Source: Caulobacteraceae bacterium
Lineage (GTDB): Bacteria > Pseudomonadota > Alphaproteobacteria > Caulobacterales > Caulobacteraceae
NCBI GenBank assembly: GCA_028291305.1
Contig: JAQGII010000043.1
Location: 1-5,282 of the forward strand
Reading direction: 5' to 3'
DNA: 5,282 nt
Made by a program: the position numbers and the translations under genes
The notes under the pieces: generated by a model
Seen by the model: only the letters and a program-made list of their open reading frames with translations
What the model was told of the DNA's origin: nothing
Databases searched by the model: none
Shown here: one piece after another, positions 1-4,722 of the stretch
How the letters are laid out: every line of letters begins with the position of its first letter
Numbering within the stretch: position 1 is the stretch's first letter

Positions 1-105
1 CGGCGCGAAACCTCGGGAGAGATCGGACCCGCCCTGTGTGACACGCCTGGGCCTCCGTGCAAAGCCGCGGGCGTGCGTTTGCCGCCGCCGGCCCCGTGCA
101 AAAGC

Positions 106-157
106 ATTGCCGGACGGCAATCAGACGTTTAGCAAATCGTTTGTAGGACAAGCTAAA
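106..157 (+). promoter_or_regulatory. Candidate operator/promoter region upstream of the hydratase-lyase gene
   Basis: The first 195 bases hold no convincing gene. Two dyad systems are visible. ATTGCCG and CGGCAAT (106-121) form 7-bp arms around a central GA. TTTAGC (128-133) and GCTAAA (152-157) form a wider inverted pair, with the small dyads CAAA-TCG-TTTG (133-143) and TTGT-AGG-ACAA (141-151) nested between them. GCTAAATG at 152-159 matches seven of eight positions of the Caulobacter vegetative -10 consensus as I remember it, but no good -35 lies at the expected distance. Hydroxycinnamate catabolic genes are often controlled by MarR-type repressors that bind inverted repeats near the promoter. 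That such a regulator binds here is inference; no regulator gene is visible. Confidence 0.45.
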
Positions 158-183
158 TGATGGTCGCCCGCCGGCGCGGGCCC

Positions 184-190
184 GAGGAAG
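184..190 (+). promoter_or_regulatory. Shine-Dalgarno sequence that fixes the hydratase-lyase start
   Basis: GAGGAAG ends five bases before the ATG at 196. This favours 196 over the upstream in-frame ATGs at 157 and 160. Those would add an Arg/Pro-rich extension not found in this family and have no comparable ribosome-binding site. Confidence 0.75.
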
Positions 191-195
191 ATCAA

Positions 196-1023
196 ATGGC
201 CCAGGACGATTTCAAATCGGTGGTGAAGGTCGAGATCGACGACGGCGTGGCCTGGGTCACGCTCAACCGCCCCGACAAGCGCAACGCCATGAACCCGGCG
301 CTCAACCGGCGGATGCTGGAGGTGCTCGACGAGGTCGAGGCCAACGACGACGTCGGCGTGATGGTGCTGACCGGCGCCGGCGACGCCTTCGCGGCCGGCA
401 TGGACCTGAAGGAATATTTCCGCGAATCCGAGGCCCGGGGCCGCCCGGCGACGCTGAAGGCGCGCCGCGACGCCTATGAGTGGCAGTGGCGGCGGCTGAT
501 GTATTTCGAGAAGGCGACCATCGCCATGGTCAACGGCTGGTGCTTCGGCGGGGCCTTCACCCCGCTGGTGTCCTGCGACCTGTCGATCGCGGCCGAGGAA
601 GCCACCTTCGGCGTGTCGGAAGTGAACTGGGGCATCATCCCCGGCGGCAACGTGACCCGCGCCATCGCCGCCAAGATGCGCCAGTCCGACGCCCTCTACT
701 ACATCATGACCGGCCTGCCCTTCGACGGCAGGAAGGCCTGCGAGATGGGCCTGGTCAACGAGGCCGTGCCCCTGGCCGACCTGCGGACCCGGACGCGCGA
801 GCTGGCCGACATCCTCCTGGCCAAGAACCCGATGGTGCTGAAGGCGGCCAAGGACGCCTACAAGCGGGTGCGCGACCTGCACTGGGAGTCCTCGGAGGAG
901 TATCTGGTGGTCAAGCAGAACGAACTCAACTTCCTCGACAAGACCGCCGGCCGGACCAAGGGCATGAAGCAGTTCCTCGACGACAAGACCTTCAAGCCGG
1001 GCCTGGGCGCCTACAAGAAATAG
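196..1023 (+). CDS. ech: p-Hydroxycinnamoyl-CoA hydratase-lyase (feruloyl-CoA hydratase/lyase)
   Basis: A cytoplasmic crotonase-fold enzyme that hydrates feruloyl-, caffeoyl- or p-coumaroyl-CoA and cleaves the product by retro-aldol to an aromatic aldehyde (vanillin and analogues) plus acetyl-CoA. The 275 residues match the 276-aa Pseudomonas fluorescens HCHL almost without gaps. Shared landmarks are LNRPDKRNAM (23-32), AGMDLKEYF (67-75) with oxyanion-hole Met69 and phenol-contacting Tyr74, NGWCFGG (113-119), SEVNWG (141-146) with catalytic Glu142, YYIMTG (168-173), EMGLVNE (183-189) and the C-terminal MKQFLDDK (257-264). The remembered second phenol-contacting residue, Tyr239, aligns with Val238, and Ser123 aligns with Thr122. 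A feruloyl-CoA synthetase and vanillin dehydrogenase are its usual partners but neither is in view. The family assignment is strong; exact substrate preference is less certain because of the pocket changes. Confidence 0.92.
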   Translation: MAQDDFKSVVKVEIDDGVAWVTLNRPDKRNAMNPALNRRMLEVLDEVEANDDVGVMVLTGAGDAFAAGMDLKEYFRESEARGRPATLKARRDAYEWQWRRLMYFEKATIAMVNGWCFGGAFTPLVSCDLSIAAEEATFGVSEVNWGIIPGGNVTRAIAAKMRQSDALYYIMTGLPFDGRKACEMGLVNEAVPLADLRTRTRELADILLAKNPMVLKAAKDAYKRVRDLHWESSEEYLVVKQNELNFLDKTAGRTKGMKQFLDDKTFKPGLGAYKK

Positions 1024-1042
1024 GCCCGCTCCTTCCAAAGAG

Positions 1043-1073
1043 CCCTCGCCTCGCAAAGGCGGGGCGAGGGTTT
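1043..1073 (+). terminator. GC-rich hairpin after the hydratase-lyase gene, possible intrinsic terminator
   Basis: CCCTCGCC (1043-1050) pairs perfectly with GGCGAGGG (1063-1070) across a 12-base loop, 19 bases past the stop codon. Only three T residues follow, so it may act as a weak intrinsic terminator or as a 3'-end stabiliser. Its position between two functionally unrelated genes supports a transcript end here. Confidence 0.5.
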
Positions 1074-1098
1074 GGAGCCCCGAACCCCGCGCCGGGGG

Positions 1099-1127
1099 TT
1101 TGCCCCGCGCCGCCGACCCTTTATTAT
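1099..1127 (+). promoter_or_regulatory. Candidate ispA promoter giving a leaderless transcript
   Basis: TATTAT (1122-1127) is an AT-rich island in very GC-rich DNA and resembles a -10 box. TTTGCC/TTGCCC (1099-1105) lies 16 to 17 bases upstream as a possible -35. Initiation 7-8 bases past the -10 would fall at or just before the ATG at 1135. No purine-rich ribosome-binding site precedes that ATG. Confidence 0.45.
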
Positions 1128-1134
1128 CGGCCCG

Positions 1135-2055
1135 ATGAGCACGCCTTCCTCCGACTCCCTTCCCTCTCCCGCCCTTCTGGCCGAGGCCATGAAGCGGGCC
1201 GTCAAACGCGCCGACGCGGCGCTGGACGCGGTGCTGCCGCAGCCGGACGGGTTGCACGGCCGGGTGGCCGAGGCGATGCGCTACGCCGTGTTCGCCGGCG
1301 GCAAGCGGCTACGGCCGTTCCTGGTGCTGGAGGGCGCGGCCCTGTTCGGCGCGGACCCTGACGGCGCGGCCCGCGCCGCCGCCGCCATCGAGGCGCTGCA
1401 CACCTATTCGCTGGTGCACGACGACCTGCCGGCCATGGACGACGACGACCTGCGCCGCGGCCGCCCCACCACCCACAGGCAGTTCAACGAGGCCACCGCC
1501 ATCCTGGCGGGCGACGCCCTGCTGACCATCGCCTTCGAGATCCTGTCCGACCCCGCCACCCACCCGTCGGCCGAGGTGCGCTGCAAGCTGATCACCCGCC
1601 TGGCCCAGGCCGGCGGCGCCCAGGGCATGATCGGCGGGCAGATGATCGACATGCTCAGCGCCGAGCGCGCCTACGGCCAGGACGACATCGTGCTGCTGCA
1701 GCGGATGAAGACCGGGGCCCTGTTCGAGATGTCGGCCGAGGCGGGGCCGATCCTGGCCCAGGCCGGCGCGGACGACGTCGAGCGGCTGCACAGCTTCGCC
1801 GTGGACTTCGGCCTGCTGTTCCAGATCACCGACGACCTGCTGGACGTGCTGGGCGACGCCGCCACCGCGGGCAAGGCGGTCGGCAAGGACCAGGAGCAGG
1901 GCAAGCAGACCCTGGTCGGCAGCCTCGGCCTGGAAGGCGCGCGGCGCGAGGCGCGGCGTCTGGCCGAGCGGGCGTCGCAGACCCTGTCCCTGTACGGCGC
2001 CAAGGCGGACGCCCTGCGCGCCCTGCCCTTCGAGCTGCTCGACCGGACGAGCTGA
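1135..2055 (+). CDS. ispA: Farnesyl diphosphate synthase (short-chain trans-polyprenyl diphosphate synthase)
   Basis: A soluble enzyme that condenses IPP with DMAPP and GPP to farnesyl diphosphate, the precursor of undecaprenyl phosphate, quinone side chains and hopanoids. The 306 residues carry the family motifs in order: GGKRLRP (55-61, diphosphate/IPP binding); the first aspartate-rich motif DDLPAMD (96-102) with the two-residue insertion of bacterial type-II FPP synthases, followed by DDDLRRGRPT; GGQ (167-169); KTG (192-194); and the second aspartate-rich motif DDLLD (233-237). Tyr91, five residues before the first motif, is the bulky residue that usually limits product length to C15, so FPP is favoured over GGPP. 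The ATG at 1135 is chosen because the family begins with a short N-terminal helix; a TTG at 1072 would add a Pro/Arg-rich leader. The frequent alphaproteobacterial neighbours xseB and dxs do not flank the gene here. Confidence 0.93.
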   Translation: MSTPSSDSLPSPALLAEAMKRAVKRADAALDAVLPQPDGLHGRVAEAMRYAVFAGGKRLRPFLVLEGAALFGADPDGAARAAAAIEALHTYSLVHDDLPAMDDDDLRRGRPTTHRQFNEATAILAGDALLTIAFEILSDPATHPSAEVRCKLITRLAQAGGAQGMIGGQMIDMLSAERAYGQDDIVLLQRMKTGALFEMSAEAGPILAQAGADDVERLHSFAVDFGLLFQITDDLLDVLGDAATAGKAVGKDQEQGKQTLVGSLGLEGARREARRLAERASQTLSLYGAKADALRALPFELLDRTS

Positions 2056-2072
2056 GGCCCCGAACCTATATT
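2044..2072 (+). promoter_or_regulatory. Weak candidate promoter at the end of ispA
   Basis: TATATT (2067-2072) lies 17 bases after CGGACG (2044-2049), which matches only four of six bases of a TTGACG-type -35. If used, transcription would start near 2079 and give a roughly 95-base leader for the small gene at 2174. The AT-rich box stands out locally, but the -35 is poor and overlaps the ispA stop codon. Confidence 0.3.
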
Positions 2073-2100
2073 TGCTGTCCGCGGCGCCAGTTTTTGCCGC

Positions 2101-2165
2101 CTTCCTCGCGCCCGGAAGTCTCTCTAACTGCCCGTACGGCCACCGTTTGGCCGGGCAGGCTGGAG
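2101..2165 (+). promoter_or_regulatory. Structured 5' leader: two stem-loops running into a Shine-Dalgarno
   Basis: CTTCC (2101-2105) pairs with GGAAG (2114-2118) across an 8-base loop. CTGCCC (2128-2133) pairs with GGGCAG (2153-2158), and inside it GGCCA (2138-2142) pairs with TGGCC (2148-2152) over a CCGTT loop with a GTAC bulge on the 5' side. The second hairpin ends three bases before GGAG (2162-2165), the probable ribosome-binding site of the gene starting at 2174. Folding could affect access to that site. I do not recognise a known riboswitch class. Confidence 0.45.
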
Positions 2166-2173
2166 TGGAATCC

Positions 2174-2389
2174 GTGGACGCCGCACCTGTAAGACCCGGG
2201 GTCCTGGGGCAGGCCGCCCTGGCCCTCGCCGACGGTTTCGCCCGCGTCCTGATGGAAAAGGGATTGCTTTCGCAGGCCGAGTATGTGCGCGGTTTCGATC
2301 TGGCCATCGAGGCCTGGACGGCCGCGGACGGCCATCCTCAACAAACTGATGTCCTGCAGGCCCTTAATGAAATAAGGCCAGTGGATTAA
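2174..2389 (+). CDS. Small conserved-looking protein of unknown function (71 aa)
   Basis: I do not recognise a family. A GTG start at 2174 is chosen because GGAG (2162-2165) sits eight bases upstream; the in-frame GTG at 2165 overlaps that site, and the frame further upstream reads through the hairpin leader. The product is soluble and mostly helical by inspection. An Ala/Leu-rich helix (about 11-27) leads into FARVLMEKGLLSQAEY (22-37), which looks like a helix-turn-helix pair, then a second amphipathic helix and a DVLQALNEI C-terminus (59-67). There is no signal peptide, membrane span, cysteine or catalytic motif. The reading frame ends just before a strong hairpin. The ordered residue pattern and the well-placed ribosome-binding site favour a real gene; function is unknown. 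Confidence 0.6.
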   Translation: MDAAPVRPGVLGQAALALADGFARVLMEKGLLSQAEYVRGFDLAIEAWTAADGHPQQTDVLQALNEIRPVD

Positions 2390-2407
2390 GGGGTTAGCGC
2401 CTTTTTT
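2374..2407 (+). terminator. Possible weak intrinsic terminator after the 71-aa gene
   Basis: AAGGC (2374-2378) or the nearer AAGG (2388-2391) can pair with GCCTT/CCTT ending at 2403, and a run of six T residues (2402-2407) follows or overlaps the 3' arm. The stems are short and the T run is also the 5' side of a stronger hairpin, so termination is plausible but not secure. Confidence 0.35.
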
Positions 2408-2437
2408 CCGCCCCGTTGGGCGGAAAAGCTAGGCCCC
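2390..2437. repeat. Long imperfect inverted repeat with a 10-bp core hairpin
   Basis: TTTTCCGCCC (2404-2413) pairs perfectly with GGGCGGAAAA (2418-2427) around a CGTT loop. Further out, TAGC (2395-2398) pairs with GCTA (2428-2431), and GGGG (2390-2393) can pair with CCCC (2434-2437), leaving an asymmetric internal bulge. On both strands the T run is in the 5' arm and the A run in the 3' arm, the reverse of a canonical intrinsic terminator. It lies between the 71-aa gene and the 123-aa gene. Confidence 0.7.
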
Positions 2438-2439
2438 GG

Positions 2440-2450
2440 GGTCAATGACC
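2440..2450. promoter_or_regulatory. 11-bp dyad, possible operator, before the 123-aa gene
   Basis: GGTCA and TGACC are perfect 5-bp arms around a central A. The dyad directly abuts the GGAAG ribosome-binding site at 2451-2455. A second dyad, CCCCGGGG (2434-2441), overlaps its left end. A protein-binding role is inferred only from symmetry and position. Confidence 0.35.
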
Positions 2451-2464
2451 GGAAGTGGATTTTC

Positions 2465-2836
2465 ATGGGTTGGATAGTCGCCGCCTTCGGAGCTGACTCC
2501 GATGACTTGCCCGCAGGCGCCGTGCAGGGATTCCAGCGGATCGCCGCCAGCTTCCCGGCCGCGCCGTGGAAGATCGAATCCGGCCACCTGCGCAGCGGAC
2601 GCGACCGGCTGGAGCAGCTGACCGGCCGCTCCTGGGCCGAAGTGGACATGACCGCCGAAGCGGTGAAGGCGGACTACGACGCCCTGGCCGCCAACGCCGC
2701 CCTGGCGGAGCGGGGCGGCCTGACCGGCGCCCTGATCGCCTTCCTGGAGGTCTGCGCCCGCCATAACCTGGGGCTCGAAGGCGGCGAGGGCGCGCGCGCC
2801 ATGCGGCCCACGCCGAAGATCCAGCGCCCCTTCTAG
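2465..2836 (+). CDS. Hypothetical protein, 123 aa, no recognised family
   Basis: I do not recognise this protein. The ATG at 2465 is preceded by GGAAG (2451-2455) at nine-base spacing. The product appears cytoplasmic: there is no signal peptide or transmembrane span. It opens with a short hydrophobic strand (MGWIVAAFGAD), then an acidic/aromatic segment with QGFQRIAASFPAAPW (21-35), a charged middle (HLRSGRDRLEQL) and a probable helical second half rich in Ala, Glu and Leu, including GLTGALIAFLEVC. The tail is basic (PTPKIQRPF). A 6-bp hairpin, TCGGAG and CTCCGA around CTGA, lies in its early codons (2487-2502). It shares the reading frame of the downstream FecR-like gene, separated by one TAG and 20 sense codons. 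Function is unknown; I see no resemblance to the DUF4880 anti-sigma domain. Confidence 0.6.
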   Translation: MGWIVAAFGADSDDLPAGAVQGFQRIAASFPAAPWKIESGHLRSGRDRLEQLTGRSWAEVDMTAEAVKADYDALAANAALAERGGLTGALIAFLEVCARHNLGLEGGEGARAMRPTPKIQRPF

Positions 2837-2886
2837 GGCTCCTCCCCCGCGACGACTGGCGCCCTTGGCATTTGCCGCGACGCGCG

Positions 2887-2900
2887 ACACAAGCTTGTGT
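2887..2900. promoter_or_regulatory. 14-bp perfect palindrome over the FecR-like start codon
   Basis: ACACAAGCTTGTGT is fully self-complementary and contains the proposed GTG start (2897-2899). By my estimate a 14-bp perfect palindrome arises by chance about once in 16,000 positions, so its placement exactly at a gene start is notable. It could be an operator for a homodimeric regulator. TTGCCGC at 2872-2878 might be part of a promoter, but no clear -10 is seen. Confidence 0.5.
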
Positions 2901-3928
2901 TCGGGCGCAATCCGCCGCGGACGGAGACGCCGCTCTTGAGGGAGCCAGACCAGCAGCAGCGCCCGAGCGGGCCGGCGGTCGCGCCCGCGCGCAAGACCCG
3001 GCTCTGGATTCCGGCCGTCTTCGCCGCCCTGATCGTGCTGGGCCTGTGGGGCCCCAACCTGCTGCGGCCGCCGCCGCCCGCCTGGACCGTCTACGCCTCG
3101 ACCAAGGGCCAGATCCGCCGGGTGATCCTGTCCGACAAGTCGGTGCTGCGCCTGAACGGCGCCTCGACGGTGCGGGTGGTGTTCGAGGACAACGACCGCC
3201 GCGCAGCGGTCGGCCAGGCCGAAGCCGCCTTCCTCATCGCCCCCTCCGCGCGCCGGCCGTTCCTGATCGCGGCGGGCGACCGCGAGGTGCGCATGGACGG
3301 CGGCGAACTGAACATCCTGCGCCAGGCGACCCCGGGCGGGGCCACCACGGTGCTGACCGTCCGCCGCGGCCAGGCCAGGGTCTATCCCTTCGGTCAGGCC
3401 GAGAGCACGGGGGTGACGGCCGGCCGGGGGCAGCAGGTGTCGTGGACCGACGGCCAGCCGCAACCGACGGTGCGCGCGGTCAACGCCAACAACGCCCTGG
3501 CCTGGGAAACCCACCAGCTGGCCTACGACAAGGCGCCGCTGGGCGAGGTGGTCGCCGACCTCAACCGCTATGTCGTGCGGCCGATCCGCCTGGCCGACCC
3601 GTCGCTGGCCGGGCTGCCCTTCACCGGCCTGCTGACGCTGGAGGGCGAGGACGGCATGCTGCGCAAGCTGGAGATGGTGCTGCCCATCCAGCATCAGGCC
3701 CTGGCGGCCGAGATCCTCCTGCGGCGACTGCCGCCCTGCGGCTTCAAGAACTGCGACAAGCCGACCAGGCGCCGCAAGCCCAACGCCATTGTCCAGTCGA
3801 TCCTCCAGCTCAACACCCCCCGGCGCGGCGCGCCGGCCGGGACGCGCCTGCTGCCCACCGACCCGCCCCCGGCCGCGGGCAAGCCCCGGCCGCCGCCTTC
3901 CCAGCCCCAGCCGAAGGACCCGCAATGA
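2897..3928 (+). CDS. FecR-like membrane-anchored periplasmic protein lacking the anti-sigma domain
   Basis: A 343-aa single-span protein. A short Pro/Arg-rich cytoplasmic segment (1-35) precedes one transmembrane helix (about 36-56, WIPAVFAALIVLGLWG) and a periplasmic region. Residues 64-183 match the FecR domain: YASTKGQIRRVILSDKSVLRLN (66-87 region), R..AVGQAEAAFLIAP (102-116), RRPFLIAAGDREVRM (119-133) and a GQ-VSW end. Residues 205-267 resemble the C-terminal DUF4974-type domain (LAYDKAPLGEVVADLNRY). A Pro-rich tail with CGFKNC (281-286) ends the protein. Classical FecR proteins carry about 80 N-terminal residues (DUF4880) that bind an ECF sigma factor; that part is absent, and no sigma gene is in view. 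The GTG start is uncertain: no Shine-Dalgarno is seen, and the only nearby alternative is TTG at 2936. The 3' end overlaps the beta-barrel gene by ATGA. Confidence 0.78.
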   Translation: MFGRNPPRTETPLLREPDQQQRPSGPAVAPARKTRLWIPAVFAALIVLGLWGPNLLRPPPPAWTVYASTKGQIRRVILSDKSVLRLNGASTVRVVFEDNDRRAAVGQAEAAFLIAPSARRPFLIAAGDREVRMDGGELNILRQATPGGATTVLTVRRGQARVYPFGQAESTGVTAGRGQQVSWTDGQPQPTVRAVNANNALAWETHQLAYDKAPLGEVVADLNRYVVRPIRLADPSLAGLPFTGLLTLEGEDGMLRKLEMVLPIQHQALAAEILLRRLPPCGFKNCDKPTRRRKPNAIVQSILQLNTPRRGAPAGTRLLPTDPPPAAGKPRPPPSQPQPKDPQ

Positions 3929-4722
3929 TACGAACCGCGTGGATGGCGGCCCTCATCCTGCCGTTGGGCCTCGCGGCGGCCGCGCCGGCGCGGGCCGACG
4001 ACGGCCCCAAGGCGATCTGCGCCGACCGCCCCACCAAGGGAACCTCGCCCTGCACGGTCGATCCCGGCCATTGGCAGGTGGAGATCGACGCCGCCGACCT
4101 GACCCATGACCGGTCCGGCGGCGTGACCACCGATACCGGCGTCTTTGCCGGCGCCAACCTCAAATACGGGGTGTCCGATCGCCTGGACCTGGAACTGAAC
4201 CTGCCCGGGCTGCTCACCCGGGAGGTGAGCGGCGCCGGCCGCGCCAGCGGCCTCGGCGACACGGTGGCCCGCGCCAAGCTGGCGGTGGTGCAGGGCGCCG
4301 CGTCGATCTCGCTGCTACCCTTCCTGAAGCTGCCCACCGCATCGCACGACCTGGGCAACGGCGCCCTGGAGGGCGGCCTGGTGGTTCCCATCGCCCTGAG
4401 CCTGCCCGGCCAGACCAGCCTGACCCTCGATCCCGAACTGGACGCCCTGAAGGACGCGGCGGGCCAGGGACGCCACGTCGCCTACGCCCTGGCCGCGGGC
4501 CTCAGCCGCCCGCTGAGCGAGACCTTCACCGGTTCGGTGGAGGTGTGGGGCGCGCAGGACCAGGAACCGGGCGGACATGTCAGCCAGGCCTCCTTCGACC
4601 TGGGCCTGGCCTGGATCCCGATGCGCGACCAGAACCTGCAGCTGGACGGCGGCGTCAACCTGGGGCTGAACGCCGCGACGCCGGGCGTGCAGGGCTACGT
4701 CGGCGTCTCGCGCCGCTTCTAG
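3925..4722 (+). CDS. Outer-membrane beta-barrel 'transporter' (phenol-degradation meta-pathway OMP type)
   Basis: A 265-aa exported protein. A signal peptide (1-24) with a hydrophobic core ILPLGLAAAA and an ARA|DD cleavage site is followed by C-ADRPTKGTSPC-TVDPGHWQVE (32-52), the 'DRP-T-S-V-PG-QvE' opening typical of this family (COG4313/Phenol_MetA_deg type, from memory). Alternating hydrophobic strands follow, such as LKYGVSDRLDLELNLP and LQLDGGVNLGLN, with short turns, and the protein ends in Phe as expected for a BAM-assembled barrel. Such proteins are presumed outer-membrane channels, sometimes linked to aromatic compound uptake, but most lack an assigned substrate. Its ATG overlaps the TGA of the FecR-like gene, indicating translational coupling. 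Cys32 and Cys43 could form a disulfide near the N-terminus of the mature protein. The family call is fairly good; substrate unknown. Confidence 0.75.
   Translation: MIRTAWMAALILPLGLAAAAPARADDGPKAICADRPTKGTSPCTVDPGHWQVEIDAADLTHDRSGGVTTDTGVFAGANLKYGVSDRLDLELNLPGLLTREVSGAGRASGLGDTVARAKLAVVQGAASISLLPFLKLPTASHDLGNGALEGGLVVPIALSLPGQTSLTLDPELDALKDAAGQGRHVAYALAAGLSRPLSETFTGSVEVWGAQDQEPGGHVSQASFDLGLAWIPMRDQNLQLDGGVNLGLNAATPGVQGYVGVSRRF

Noticed and set aside
36..44. GTGT-G-ACAC dyad as a CRP/FNR-type site
   Set aside because: Only a single TGTGA half-site with 4-bp arms; it does not match the spaced TGTGA-N6-TCACA layout.
157..195. N-terminal extension of the hydratase-lyase from ATG 157 or 160
   Set aside because: The extension is Arg/Pro-rich, absent from the family and lacks a ribosome-binding site; ATG 196 has GAGGAAG five bases upstream and gives the family length.
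121..1257. 378-aa reading frame on the - strand across the hydratase-lyase gene
   Set aside because: Low-complexity Gly/His/Leu/Arg-rich product typical of antisense shadow frames in high-GC DNA; the + strand protein is a clear family match.
480..1361. 293-aa + strand frame spanning the hydratase-lyase/ispA junction
   Set aside because: Arg/Gly/Pro-rich and overlaps two well-supported genes in another frame.
2037..2052. GCTCG/CGAGC inverted repeat at the ispA stop as a terminator
   Set aside because: Only five base pairs and no T run follows; most of it lies in coding sequence.
1309..2307. 332-aa - strand frame opposite ispA
   Set aside because: No recognisable domain, Gly/Gln/Val-rich antisense artefact of GC-biased codon usage.
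2429..3925. 498-aa - strand frame opposite the 123-aa and FecR-like genes
   Set aside because: Composition dominated by Gly, Arg, Ala and His; the opposite strand encodes recognisable FecR domains, a membrane helix and a coupled downstream gene.
2872..4722. 616-aa fusion frame ending with the beta-barrel
   Set aside because: The first 351 residues are an Arg/Pro/Gly-rich shadow of the FecR-like gene; a good signal peptide begins exactly at the ATG at 3925.
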